Source of the DNA: CAZNNH01 sp964574335
GTDB lineage: Bacteria; Acidobacteriota; Vicinamibacteria; Fen-336
Length of the DNA stretch: 63,933 bases
Assembly (NCBI GenBank): GCA_964574335.1
Contig: CAZNNH010000016.1
Span: forward strand, 1 to 63,933
Direction of reading: 5' to 3'
Each line of letters starts with the position of its first letter. Positions within the stretch are counted from its first letter, which is position 1. The position numbers and the translations under genes were made by a program. Of this stretch, positions 20,719 through 29,460 are shown in pieces. The notes below the pieces were generated by a model that worked only from the letters and a program-made list of their open reading frames with translations, searched no databases and had not been told where the DNA came from.

Positions 20719-23139
20719 CTAGCCTGCCCGATACGTGTACTTGCGCGCCATGCGGACCTTCACCTTCACGCCGGCCTTGGCGCCCGCCTCATAGCGCCAC
20801 TTCCGGATCGCTTCGGTGACCGCCTCGTCGAGCTCCTTCCCACCCGACTCGGTGACGGTGACGTCGGTGACCTCGCCGTTCTCGTCCACCACCCAGCTCA
20901 CCGTCACCGAGATCCTCTCTCCGGGCTTGAGCTTCGGCCGATAGTCCGGGTTTTGCCCGAACGTCCTCTTGGGCGGGGCGTCGACCTCCCGTTCGCCGTA
21001 GATGCGGGTCACGTCCACCGCCGGGGTCGGCGTCGGGGTCGGCTCCTTGGCCGCCACCGGTTGCAGGCTCGCGCTGAGAGTGGTGGTTCGGCCGGCCGAA
21101 ACCGTCACCGAGCCGCGGAACGTCCCGTGTCCCGCCTTCGAGATCTCCACACGATGCGTGCCCGCCGGGATCCGAACCCCCTTGAGGGGGGTCTGGCCGA
21201 CCGCCCGGCCGTCGATGGCCACCTGGGCGCCAGGCGGCGTGGAGTCGATGTCGGCGATGCCAGCGGCAGGAGCCGTCGTCGCCGGAGGCCGCTTGGTGAG
21301 CGCCAGCGTCAGCTCCTGGCGGGGCGCGTCCGCCGTCAGCGCCACGCTCTCGGTGCGCGGCTGGTATCCGGCCAGCTCGACCCCCACCTCGTACTGCCCA
21401 GGTCCGAGCCCGGTCAGCTCGACGGGGGCGTTTCCCTTCGGCTCGCCGTTGACCCTCACCTTGGCGCCGGCGGGACGGGTGTCGACGCGCAACGTCCCCG
21501 TGATCAGCGCAGCGGGGGGCTCCTCGAGGGTAGGCTCCGCGGTGGGAGCCGGCGTCTCCTCGGCAGGGGGGGCCGGCGAGACCATCCCCCGTTGAACGAG
21601 GATGAAGCCGACCCCGACGGCCGCCACCAGGAAGAGCAGCCCCGCTCCCAAGGCCACCCATCCCAGCGGGATCGCCGGGCGGGGCCGGTGGACGAGGGCG
21701 GTCGGCGGCAGTCGGGCCGGCGTGGTGGGTGCCGAGGGGGAGAATGGCGCGGTCGGCGCTCCGGTCGGGGGAGGCACCGGCGGCCGCATCGGTGGTCGGG
21801 TCGTGGTCTTGTCGCGCTGGGAGATGACAACCGTGGCCGCAGGCTCCTCCTCGGCCAGCGCGGGCATCGGCGTGGTCACCGCGCGGGGGTCGGGGCCGGC
21901 GGCAGCCGTGCCGCTGGGCAGGGGCGTGGTGCGGGCGCTGGGATCGAGGGCGGCCCGGTCGATCAGCGCGGTGGGCTCGTCGCCGGGTGCGGCGTCTTGG
22001 CGCATCAGCTCGGTCGGGGGCAGCTCGGGCGACGGCGCCGACGGGGGAGAAGGGAGTGGCGGCGGCACCGCCGGGTGGGTCTCCCCGGGGCTGGACGGGG
22101 GCGGCGCCGAGACCACCACCGTCTGCTCGGTGGCGGAGCTCGCCTCCTCGGTGGGGGGCGCCGCCGCGGCCGGGGGTGGAGCCACCGGCGCCACCATCCC
22201 GGTGGGCATCGCCTCGGTGGCGGCGAAGGCCTCGGTGGCCTCTCCCTCGCCCATCGCCGCCCCGAACCATGCTCCCAGGCAGTACTCGAGGTCCTGGACG
22301 AACTCGGCGCCGGTCTGATAGCGGCCGCCGGGCTTCTTGGCCAGCACCTTGCCGAACACCTCGTGCCACTTCTGCGGCACCAGCCCGTACTGCTCGAGAT
22401 GGGGGGGGGCGATCGGGTCGACGTGGACCAGCTTGTAGAGGATCGACGTGATGTTGTTGCCCGGGAACGGCTGCTCCCCGGAGAGCATCTCGAAGGCGCA
22501 GACACCGAGCGAGAAGATGTCGCTGCGGCCGTCGAGCGCCTCCCCCATCGCCTGCTCGGGCGACATGTAGGAAGGGGTGCCGAGGAGCTGGCCCGCCTGC
22601 GTCACCTGGGCCCCCGCCAGCTTGGCGACGCCGAAGTCCATCACCTTGATCCGGTCCCCCTCGAACAGGATCAGGTTGGCCGGCTTGATGTCGCGGTGGA
22701 TCACGCCCCGGGCGTGAGCGTAGTCGAGGGCCGAGGCCATCTGGCTGATCAGCCCCACCACCTTCTCCGGAGGGAACCGAACGCCTCGCTCGATGACGCT
22801 TTCGATGGTCTCTCCCTCGACGAACTCCATCGCCAGGTACGGGGTCCCGGACGCGTCCTCGCCGATGTCGAAGAGGGTGACGATGTTCGGGTGCGACAGC
22901 GTCCCTGAGATGCGCGCCTCGTGATAGAAGCGCTCGATGAAGGTCTTGTACTCGGGGCTGGCGCGAGGGATGTCGAGGCGAATGGTCTTGATCGCCAGGG
23001 TGCGCTTGATCAGGGGATCGAAGGCCTTGTAGACGGCGCCCATCGCCCCGAAGCCGATGCTCTCCTGGACCTGGTACCGTCCGATGGTCTTGGGAGCTTG
23101 ATCCATTCGATTCGCACCCGTGGAATTCGGCGGATCCAC
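20719..23139 (-). CDS. Membrane Ser/Thr protein kinase with PEGA repeats and TonB-like C-terminal domain
   Basis: An 806-residue kinase. The Hanks-type domain (about 21-285) has GFGAMGAVYKAF, the Lys in AIKTI, HRDIKPANL and DFGVAKL, so it should be active. A long Pro/Thr/Ala linker leads to one membrane helix (about 491-515, WVALGAGLLFLVAAVGVGFI). Outside are two PEGA repeats (about 544-615 and 626-694: DTRPAGAKVRVNGEPKG, DSTPPGAQVAIDGRAVG) and a TonB-type C-terminal domain (about 723-806, VDENGEVTDVTVTESGG..AIRKWRYE). GTG 23139 has GAGGTG upstream; ATG 23106 is the alternative start. The FHA/RDD gene follows by 5 bases. TonB-like ends on kinases are unusual. Confidence 0.9.
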   Translation of the reverse strand: MDPPNSTGANRMDQAPKTIGRYQVQESIGFGAMGAVYKAFDPLIKRTLAIKTIRLDIPRASPEYKTFIERFYHEARISGTLSHPNIVTLFDIGEDASGTPYLAMEFVEGETIESVIERGVRFPPEKVVGLISQMASALDYAHARGVIHRDIKPANLILFEGDRIKVMDFGVAKLAGAQVTQAGQLLGTPSYMSPEQAMGEALDGRSDIFSLGVCAFEMLSGEQPFPGNNITSILYKLVHVDPIAPPHLEQYGLVPQKWHEVFGKVLAKKPGGRYQTGAEFVQDLEYCLGAWFGAAMGEGEATEAFAATEAMPTGMVAPVAPPPAAAAPPTEEASSATEQTVVVSAPPPSSPGETHPAVPPPLPSPPSAPSPELPPTELMRQDAAPGDEPTALIDRAALDPSARTTPLPSGTAAAGPDPRAVTTPMPALAEEEPAATVVISQRDKTTTRPPMRPPVPPPTGAPTAPFSPSAPTTPARLPPTALVHRPRPAIPLGWVALGAGLLFLVAAVGVGFILVQRGMVSPAPPAEETPAPTAEPTLEEPPAALITGTLRVDTRPAGAKVRVNGEPKGNAPVELTGLGPGQYEVGVELAGYQPRTESVALTADAPRQELTLALTKRPPATTAPAAGIADIDSTPPGAQVAIDGRAVGQTPLKGVRIPAGTHRVEISKAGHGTFRGSVTVSAGRTTTLSASLQPVAAKEPTPTPTPAVDVTRIYGEREVDAPPKRTFGQNPDYRPKLKPGERISVTVSWVVDENGEVTDVTVTESGGKELDEAVTEAIRKWRYEAGAKAGVKVKVRMARKYTYRAG

Positions 23140-23192
23140 ACCCCACCTCGCGAAGCGGCGGGACCGCCGCCCACACGAGGAGCCGTTCGATC

Positions 23193-23222
23193 ACACTAGC
23201 ATCAAAGGTCCGACCCAGTCAA
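23193..23222 (-). promoter_or_regulatory. Sigma-70-type promoter of the kinase-FHA-lepB run
   Basis: On the minus strand TTGACT (23217-23222) and TAGTGT (23193-23198) are 18 bases apart, with TGC just before the -10 (extended form). The predicted transcript starts near 23186, about 46 bases before GTG 23139. This is one of the clearest -35/-10 pairs in the window. Confidence 0.55.
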
Positions 23223-23312
23223 CGCAGCCACCATACAAGTCAGTCTGGGAGAAGGGTTTGCGCGCGAACGGCGGATTGGGCCGACGAGCTGTCTGTCACC
23301 ACGGGCATGGCC

Positions 23313-23318
23313 TATAAT
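23313..23318 (+). promoter_or_regulatory. Consensus -10 element before bshC
   Basis: A perfect TATAAT lies only 2 bases before ATG 23321 and 8 bases before the next in-frame ATG 23327. A transcript from this element would begin near 23325, so it would favour 23327 as a leaderless start. No convincing -35. Confidence 0.45.
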
Positions 23319-23320
23319 CG

Positions 23321-24958
23321 ATGGACATGGCGGCACGCCCCGCGGAGCTTGTCGACTACGGGGACTTCCAGCAGCCGCCCAGCCGGCTGTTCCGGGACTA
23401 CGTCGCCGGCGCCTCCACCCTCCGCCCCTTTTTCGACGGCACCTCCTGGAGCCCCGAGACGCTGATGACCGCGGCGGCCCGGGCGGCGGAGTACCTGCGC
23501 GAGCGAGGCGCCGCTTCGGCGGCCCTCGTCGTCCAGCAGCGCTCCCGGGGCGCCGAGCGAGCCGCCGAGCGAGCCGCCGAGCTGGCCCGGCCCGAGTCGG
23601 TGGCCATCGTCACCGGGCAGCAAGCCTGCCTGTTCGGTGGTCCCCTCTTCGTGGCCTACAAGGCGCTGGCCACGCTGCGGGTGGCGTCCGAGCTGTCCCG
23701 TGAGACGCGACGACCTGTCGTCCCGATCTTCTGGGTCGCCTCGGACGACCACGACTTCGCCGAGATCCGCACCGTATCCGTGCTCGACCGGGCGGGGCAG
23801 ATCCGACCGCTGCGCTACTCGCCCCACCACGAGCCCAGCGGCAAGCCCGCCTGCGAGATCCGTCTCGACGAGACCATCGTCGCGTTGCTCGACGACCTCG
23901 GGGCGATGCTCCCCGAGTCGCCGTATCGCCACGACGTGCTGGAGCTCCTGGGCTCCTGCTACCGCCAAGGCCTCTCCCTTTCGGAGGCCTTCGCACGGCT
24001 CCTCGCCGCGCTCTTCCCCGACCTGGTGGTCCTCGAGGCCTCCGATCCGGCCCTCAAGCGGCTGCTGCTGCCGGTGCTGACACGTGAGCTGCTGGAGGAC
24101 TCGCCCAGCTCCCGGCTGGCCGGCGAGACGGGACAGGCATTGGTGGCGGCCGGCTATCACCAGCAGGTCCCGGTCCGCCCGGGCTTCTTCAATCTCTTCT
24201 GGCTGCGGGACGGGGAGCGCCGCGCGCTGGCGCTGCGCGACCACGTCGTCGAGGTGCGCGGCTCGGGGACGAGGCTCGGTATCGACGACGCGGTCAAGGC
24301 CTTGGAAACGGACCCGGCTGCCTTCAGCCCCGGGGCGCTGCTGCGACCGCTGGCCCAGGACCACCTGCTGCCCACCGCCGCCTACGTCGGCGGGCCCTCC
24401 GAGATCGCCTACCACGCCCAGGTGGTGCCGGCCTACCGGCACTTCGGGATCCCGCGCCCGCTGCTGTTTCCCCGCCCGGGTCTGACCCTGGTCGAGGCGG
24501 GGCCGGCGCGGGCCCTGGAAGCCGAGGGCCTGAGCCTGCGGGACCTGGAGCCCGACCCCGAGAGCCTGCTGGCGCGCTGGGCACAAGAGGCGTACCCGGA
24601 GGTGGAGGCGGCGTTCTCCCGTGCCCGCGAACGGCTGGAGACGGGGCTGCAGGGGGTCGAGGAGGTCCTGGCCGGGCTGGACCCCACCCTTCGGGCGGCG
24701 GCCAGCGGGGCTCGGGGGCGTGCGCTGCACCAGCTCGAGACGCTGCAGGAGAAGTCCACCCGGGCCCTCAAGAAGCGCGACCAAACCCGGGCCGACCGGC
24801 TGCGCCGCTCGCGGGATGCCCTGTTCCCGGGAGGCGGGCTCCAGGAGCGGGGGCTGGGGCTGATCGGGCTGCTGGCCCGCCACGGGCTCGGCGTGCTCGA
24901 GCACGTCGGCTCGGAGATGGACCCCTGGGCGCGTGGCCACCAGGTCCTCTACCTGTGA
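23321..24958 (+). CDS. bshC: Bacillithiol biosynthesis cysteine-adding enzyme BshC
   Basis: A 545-residue protein of the BshC family, which adds cysteine to GlcN-malate in the last step of bacillithiol synthesis. Seen: the family signature VTGQQACLFGGPLFVAYKAL, PIFWVASDDHDFAEI, and the C-terminal coiled-coil region. Length is that of the family. The next gene, 10 bases on, is bshA, which supports the assignment. ATG 23327 (two codons later) may be the true start given the TATAAT at 23313. A short Glu/Arg/Ala stretch near residues 69-85 comes from a 12-base imperfect tandem repeat. No bshB deacetylase is in the window. Confidence 0.93.
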   Translation: MDMAARPAELVDYGDFQQPPSRLFRDYVAGASTLRPFFDGTSWSPETLMTAAARAAEYLRERGAASAALVVQQRSRGAERAAERAAELARPESVAIVTGQQACLFGGPLFVAYKALATLRVASELSRETRRPVVPIFWVASDDHDFAEIRTVSVLDRAGQIRPLRYSPHHEPSGKPACEIRLDETIVALLDDLGAMLPESPYRHDVLELLGSCYRQGLSLSEAFARLLAALFPDLVVLEASDPALKRLLLPVLTRELLEDSPSSRLAGETGQALVAAGYHQQVPVRPGFFNLFWLRDGERRALALRDHVVEVRGSGTRLGIDDAVKALETDPAAFSPGALLRPLAQDHLLPTAAYVGGPSEIAYHAQVVPAYRHFGIPRPLLFPRPGLTLVEAGPARALEAEGLSLRDLEPDPESLLARWAQEAYPEVEAAFSRARERLETGLQGVEEVLAGLDPTLRAAASGARGRALHQLETLQEKSTRALKKRDQTRADRLRRSRDALFPGGGLQERGLGLIGLLARHGLGVLEHVGSEMDPWARGHQVLYL

Positions 24959-24968
24959 GGGTCCGAGC

Positions 24969-26090
24969 ATGAGGATCGGGATCGCCTGCTACCCCACGGT
25001 CGGGGGCTCGGGGGCGGTGGCCACGGCGCTGGCCCGTCAGCTCGCGCTCCGCCACCACACCGTGCACCTGTTCTCCTACCGGCTGCCGCTCGGCCTCGGC
25101 GAGCTCAACGGAGACGTGACGTTCCACACCATCGACACCTCCTCCTACGGCGTCTTCGAGCACCCACCGCAGGACCTGGCGCTCGCGGCGAAGATGGCCG
25201 AGGTAGCCACCGAGTGCGGGATCGACCTGTTCCACGTCCACTACGCGATCCCGCATGCCGTCGCCGGCTTCCTGGCCCGCGAGATGCTCGGCCCGTCGGG
25301 GCCCAGGCTGATCACCACGCTCCACGGGACCGACGTCACGCTGGTCGCCGAGGACCGCTCCTTCGCGGCCATCACCCGCTTCGGGATCGAGCGCTCGGAC
25401 GGGGTCACCGCGGTCTCGGAGTTCCTGCGACGCCAGACCGAGGAGCAGCTCGGGATCCGCCGACCGATCGAGGTGATCCCGAACTTCGTCGACGTCAGCC
25501 GCTGCTGTCCGTCTCGGGCCCGCGCCGACCCCGCCGCCTTCGCCGAGCCGGGGGAGAAGATCCTGCTCCACTGCTCGAACTTCCGCCCCTCGCGGCGGGT
25601 GCTGGACGCGGTGCGGGTCCTGGAGCGGGTCAACCAGGAGCTGCCGGCCCGCCTGCTGATGATCGGCGACGGGCCGGAGCGGGCCGCCGCCCACGCCCTG
25701 GCCCGCCGGCTGGGAGTGGCCGAACGGGTGCGCTTCCTGGGGCAGCACGAGGCGACCGCGGACATTACGGCGATGTCGCACGTCTTCCTGATCCCGTCCG
25801 AGCTGGAGTCCTTTGGCCTGCCGGCGCTGGAGGCGATGGCCTGCGCGGTGCCCGTGATCGGCACCGACGCCGGCGGCCTCCCCGAGCTGGTGCAACACGG
25901 GGAGACCGGCTACCTGCTGCCGGTCGGCGACATCGAGCAGATGGCCTCCTGCGCCCTCGAGATCCTGCGGGACGAGGAGAGGCGGCGGGAGATGGGCCAA
26001 GCCGGTCGCCGCCGAGCCGCGGCCCTGTTCGGCGTCGACCGGACCGTCACCCGCTACGAGGAGTTCTACCAGCGGGTGCTGTCGGCCTGA
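24969..26090 (+). CDS. bshA: N-acetyl-alpha-D-glucosaminyl L-malate synthase BshA
   Basis: A 373-residue GT4 glycosyltransferase that joins UDP-GlcNAc and L-malate, the first step of bacillithiol synthesis. Seen: MRIGIACYPTVGGSGAVAT, FHVHYAIPHAVAGFLAREM, TTLHGTDVTLV, VIPNFVD, and the E..(7)E-type donor site in PSELESFGLPALEAMA. These are close to the BshA pattern rather than general GT4 enzymes, and adjacency to bshC makes the call strong. ATG 24969 is chosen because the glycine-rich strand begins there. Confidence 0.93.
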   Translation: MRIGIACYPTVGGSGAVATALARQLALRHHTVHLFSYRLPLGLGELNGDVTFHTIDTSSYGVFEHPPQDLALAAKMAEVATECGIDLFHVHYAIPHAVAGFLAREMLGPSGPRLITTLHGTDVTLVAEDRSFAAITRFGIERSDGVTAVSEFLRRQTEEQLGIRRPIEVIPNFVDVSRCCPSRARADPAAFAEPGEKILLHCSNFRPSRRVLDAVRVLERVNQELPARLLMIGDGPERAAAHALARRLGVAERVRFLGQHEATADITAMSHVFLIPSELESFGLPALEAMACAVPVIGTDAGGLPELVQHGETGYLLPVGDIEQMASCALEILRDEERRREMGQAGRRRAAALFGVDRTVTRYEEFYQRVLSA

Positions 26091-26159
26091 GCAGCCCTCC
26101 CCGTCAGTGAGCCCGGCGCCTGGGCCAGAGAGCGGCGGCCTGGTGCTCGCTCGGCGCTC

Positions 26160-26864
26160 CTACTCGACGATGGTGATCACCGCATCGTCGAAGGCGACGC
26201 GCGTCACTCCCGACGAGATGCCACCGGCGCGCACGCCGACCATGCCGTGATCGAAGCGGCCGTCCTGGGCCGAGAGGACCTCCTCGCCGTTGACGAAGAA
26301 ACGCAGCTCGTTGCCGATGCAGTCGAGCCGGAGGTTGTTGGTTCCCTCGCGCCACAGTCCGGGGCGTTCGATGCTGGACAGGATCTTCTGGTCCCCGTCG
26401 GCGTACAGGCCGAGCCGGGCCTCCCCCTCGCCGTCGACGTCGGCAAAGTAGATCCCGCGGTGCTCGCCGTCGCCAAACTGGCGGCAGGACAGGCCGATCG
26501 GGGAGCCGTCGGGCCCCGAGAGCTTGGTCGCCTCCACCTCGAACCGGGCGTCTGTGAAGTCACGTGCCCCGTACCTGCCTTCCGAGCCGACGTACTCGTC
26601 GGCGTCGTTGTCGGCCGACAGCACGTAGGCACCGTCCACGTAGTCGGCGGTGCGCGCACCGCTGTCGCGCCGGGTCCAACCGCTCGACGGCGCGGAGAAG
26701 TCGTCATGGATCACGTTGCGGGCCCCCGGGCCTCCGGCCGGTGACGCGCTCGGGGCCTTCGCCGCCGTGTCCGAGTCTCCCGCTCCCCCGTGGCCGCAAC
26801 CTGACACGAGAGCGCCGCAAAGCACGACGCTCGCCCCCAACATCCACCGTCCCGCGCTGCCCAT
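26160..26864 (-). CDS. Secreted lipoprotein with LamG/concanavalin-like beta-sandwich
   Basis: A 234-residue lipoprotein. The N terminus MGSAGRWMLGASVVLCGALVSGC is a type II signal with lipobox VSGC. After a Ser/Ala/Gly linker the mature domain begins DDFSAPSSGWTRRDSG and contains FEVEATKLSG, GLSCRQFGDGEHRGIYF and FVNGEEVLSAQDGRFDHGMVGVRAG, the pattern of jelly-roll domains found in glycoside-hydrolase-16-like and LamG-like secreted proteins. No catalytic residues can be assigned. The start has a strong AGGAGGAG site. It follows the Coa1-like gene by 95 bases. Confidence 0.85.
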   Translation of the reverse strand: MGSAGRWMLGASVVLCGALVSGCGHGGAGDSDTAAKAPSASPAGGPGARNVIHDDFSAPSSGWTRRDSGARTADYVDGAYVLSADNDADEYVGSEGRYGARDFTDARFEVEATKLSGPDGSPIGLSCRQFGDGEHRGIYFADVDGEGEARLGLYADGDQKILSSIERPGLWREGTNNLRLDCIGNELRFFVNGEEVLSAQDGRFDHGMVGVRAGGISSGVTRVAFDDAVITIVE

Positions 26865-26959
26865 CCGCTTCTCCTCCTGGTTCGACGTCCTACAAGCATG
26901 ATGCCACGGCGAGCGGATCGACGACCACGATGCCAATACCCGGACCCAGTCTGGCGGCT

Positions 26960-27409
26960 CTAGGGAGACTCCGGCAATGGGGCGAACGAGGCCGGGTCCA
27001 GCAAGTCGATCTCGCGGCCTTCGGGGGTCCGCATCAGGAGCGTGTCGAACCTCCAGCGCCCGGCGCGCTTCTCGGCCGTGGCGTAGATCCGGGCCGAGCC
27101 GCGCGGGCCCGAGACAGGGATGGCGATGTCGGCCTGGCCGGACGGGCCGGTGGTCTCGATACTCCCGGAGATCATCCAGCCGACCTCGAGAGGCGACCCC
27201 AGCGCGTCGGTCACGCGCGGGTCCTTCTCGGCGCGGGCCAGGGCCTCGCGGTAGACGTCCGAGGACTTCACCACGCTGGTGACCAGAAGGAAGATCGCAC
27301 CCACGAAAGCGGCGAACGCGAGCAGCATGCCGAGGCAGCCGATCGGTATCAGCCAACCCCAGTTCCGGGCCAGCCAGGGGCGCTTCTTCTCGGTCGTCTG
27401 TTCGGTCAT
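26960..27409 (-). CDS. Coa1-like small membrane protein
   Basis: A 149-residue protein with a charged N terminus (MTEQTTEKKRPWLARNWGWL), one membrane helix (about residues 21-45), then a compact domain of the Coa1 (cytochrome oxidase assembly factor 1) type: SSDVYREALARAEKDPRVTDALGSPLEVGW, SGSIETTG, GSARIYATAEKRAGRWRFDTLLM. Bacterial members are widespread and mostly without a proven role; no cytochrome oxidase gene is nearby, so assembly function should not be assumed. GGGAGG precedes the start. Confidence 0.82.
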   Translation of the reverse strand: MTEQTTEKKRPWLARNWGWLIPIGCLGMLLAFAAFVGAIFLLVTSVVKSSDVYREALARAEKDPRVTDALGSPLEVGWMISGSIETTGPSGQADIAIPVSGPRGSARIYATAEKRAGRWRFDTLLMRTPEGREIDLLDPASFAPLPESP

Positions 27410-27532
27410 GGCCTCCCATCATCCCACGCCGGGCGTTCCATCTGTCGAAGCCCTTCGAGCGGGCGCCCCCGTGCTCAGCCGGGACGCCACAAGGCAGGCC
27501 CTTCCGCCTGAAGGAAGCCCATGTCCCGCGTC

Positions 27533-27548
27533 CCCCGACCCGTCGGGG
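27533..27548 (-). terminator. Possible hairpin after the carboxylesterase gene
   Basis: CCCCGAC and GTCGGGG form a perfect 7-bp stem with a two-base gap about 35 bases past the minus-strand esterase stop. No T-run follows, so termination activity is uncertain. A second weaker stem (CTTCC/GGAAG) lies near 27500-27516. Confidence 0.22.
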
Positions 27549-27582
27549 CAGCTCCGATTCCGGTGCTGTCGACCGAACCCGC

Positions 27583-29262
27583 TCAGCCGAGCAATATCTT
27601 GCGCATCTCGCCCTCGGGATCATCGACCATGCGGCAGACATCGTCGAAGACCATCGTCTGGCACCGAGCCGGATCGAATGAAGCCCAGGGCAAGCCGGGC
27701 TGGCTGGGATCACCCGTGCGGGCGAAGCGGGCCCAGGCGGTGGCCATCTTCGTCGCCAGCGCCTGCGCTTGCGGCCCGTTGCCCGTACCCTGTGCGCAGC
27801 GCCTGGTGTTGTCGAAGCAGAAGGCAAGCTCCGCCGTGTGCCACGCACCCGCATCCTCCAGCATCGGTGACGGCCAGGTGAAGTACCAGGCGAACACCGG
27901 CGCGCCCTTCTGGTCGCACTTCATCGTGGCCATGCGCGTGACGTTGTTGCGCATTCCGAGGCCGTTCAGCCCGCGACCGCTGCACATGTAGGACAGCGTA
28001 CGAATGCTCTTCTCCGGATGCGCCTTCTGGAGCCCCGCGACCAGCGCCGTGGCCTTGGCCTCGCCGTAGCTCTTGGTGAGGGTGGCCAGCCACTCCGCCT
28101 CGGTTGGCCGGGAACGCATGGAGTTCCCCTCTTCGCTCACCGAGCCCATGAGCATCGGCACGTTCTTCGAGATCTCGGGGGCACCGTCGAAGAAGGACCG
28201 CATGGTGATGATGCGGTCGTCGAGGGTTGGCCCCCAACCGACGCGCGGCGCAGAACCCGGTCCCCAGGAGCCACGTGGCGGGTTCATCTCGGCCGCCACG
28301 GCGATGCCGGTCTCGTTAAGCCCGGCCCATTCCATCTTCTGGAGGTCGGTGATGTCGTTGACGCCGAGCTTGGCGATGACCCGCTTGGCATACTCCCCGG
28401 ACTGCTCGCTGCTGGGGATGTTGCCGCCGCCACCCGACTGCGCCGACGCGCGATGGACGAGACCCTCTGCCGAAGGCATCCCCAGCAACGTGGTCACCTT
28501 GGATCCGCCGCCCGACTGGCCGTAGATCATGACGCAGCTCGGGTCGCCGCCGAAGCTGGCGATGTTCTCCCGGACCCAGCCAAGCGCCGCCACCAGGTCG
28601 GTCATGCCGACGTTCATCGAATCGGCATACGCCGACCCGCCGAGCGAGGACACGTCGAAGAACCCGAGGATGTTGAGGCGGTGATTGACCGTCACGGACA
28701 CGACGTCGTGATGGCGGGCCATCTGCGCCCCGTCCTGCGAGGCGAGCTCGTAGGCCGAGCCGAAGAAGTAGCCGCCGCCGTGGAGATAGACCATCACCGG
28801 GCGCTTGCCGGTCAGGCTCGGTGTCCAGACGTTCACCTTGAGCATGTCCTCGCTCTGCCAGCCGTCGGTCCACTGCTGAAGGAACGTCTGCTCGCTCGAC
28901 CAGTCATGCAGGCGCTGCGGGCAGTTGGGTCCATAGGTCAGGGCCGGGTACTCGTCCGCCCACGGCGTCGGCGGCTTGGCCGGAAGCCACCGGTTCTCGC
29001 CCCCCGTGCTCGCGCCATACGGGACGCCTTTGAAGGTCAGGACGCCATCCTCGACATAGCCGCGCACCTTCCCGTATTGCGTGCTGGCGACCGCCGAACG
29101 CGGTGTGGAGCAGGTTCCCGAAGTCCCTGGCGCTGCCGGCCTGGGGCTGTCGGCAGCGTGGGCGGCTCCCCCCAGTGCGGCTCCCACGCCCGCCGAAGCG
29201 GAGAGAAGCAGAACCTGACGACGATGGAGCTTGTTGCCATCCCGAGGATTCGATTCGGACAT
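27583..29262 (-). CDS. Secreted type-B carboxylesterase
   Basis: A 559-residue esterase of the carboxylesterase/cholinesterase family. A Tat-like signal is present (HRRQVLLLSASAGVGAALGG, cleavage probably after AHA). Seen: FKGVPYGASTGG, YLHGGGYFFGSA (oxyanion hole), the nucleophile in YGQSGGGSKV, the acid in SVSEEGNSM and the catalytic His in AGAWHTAELAF. It should hydrolyse esters in the periplasm; substrate unknown. AGAGGAG precedes the ATG. Codon third positions look less uniformly G/C than neighbouring genes and no functional partner is adjacent, which may mean recent acquisition (inference). Confidence 0.93.
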   Translation of the reverse strand: MSESNPRDGNKLHRRQVLLLSASAGVGAALGGAAHAADSPRPAAPGTSGTCSTPRSAVASTQYGKVRGYVEDGVLTFKGVPYGASTGGENRWLPAKPPTPWADEYPALTYGPNCPQRLHDWSSEQTFLQQWTDGWQSEDMLKVNVWTPSLTGKRPVMVYLHGGGYFFGSAYELASQDGAQMARHHDVVSVTVNHRLNILGFFDVSSLGGSAYADSMNVGMTDLVAALGWVRENIASFGGDPSCVMIYGQSGGGSKVTTLLGMPSAEGLVHRASAQSGGGGNIPSSEQSGEYAKRVIAKLGVNDITDLQKMEWAGLNETGIAVAAEMNPPRGSWGPGSAPRVGWGPTLDDRIITMRSFFDGAPEISKNVPMLMGSVSEEGNSMRSRPTEAEWLATLTKSYGEAKATALVAGLQKAHPEKSIRTLSYMCSGRGLNGLGMRNNVTRMATMKCDQKGAPVFAWYFTWPSPMLEDAGAWHTAELAFCFDNTRRCAQGTGNGPQAQALATKMATAWARFARTGDPSQPGLPWASFDPARCQTMVFDDVCRMVDDPEGEMRKILLG

Positions 29263-29444
29263 TGCGTCTCCTCTCTCGCTAGTGGCCCATCGGCCGCGGC
29301 CGACCCCGAAGGGCTTCTACCTTCCCCGCCCGGCGCGGCGCCGGTTCGGCTGCGTTGGCGGCGGTGACCGGACACAGTATATGGGCGCCGGAGGGCGTCT
29401 TGTGGGCGCCCAAGGGCGCCACATGCGACGCTCCCACGGTCAGA

Positions 29445-29450
29445 TACAAT
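29445..29450 (+). promoter_or_regulatory. Candidate -10 element before the two-domain propeller gene
   Basis: TACAAT ends 10 bases before GTG 29461; the predicted leader is only a few bases and there is no ribosome binding site. No clear -35. Confidence 0.35.
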
Positions 29451-29460
29451 CGACCGCGCA

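Noticed and set aside
23550..23590. Short tandem repeat (GAGCGAGCCGCC-like) as a functional repeat
   Set aside because: It is a brief in-frame repeat within bshC giving an Ala/Glu/Arg helix; no sign of other function.
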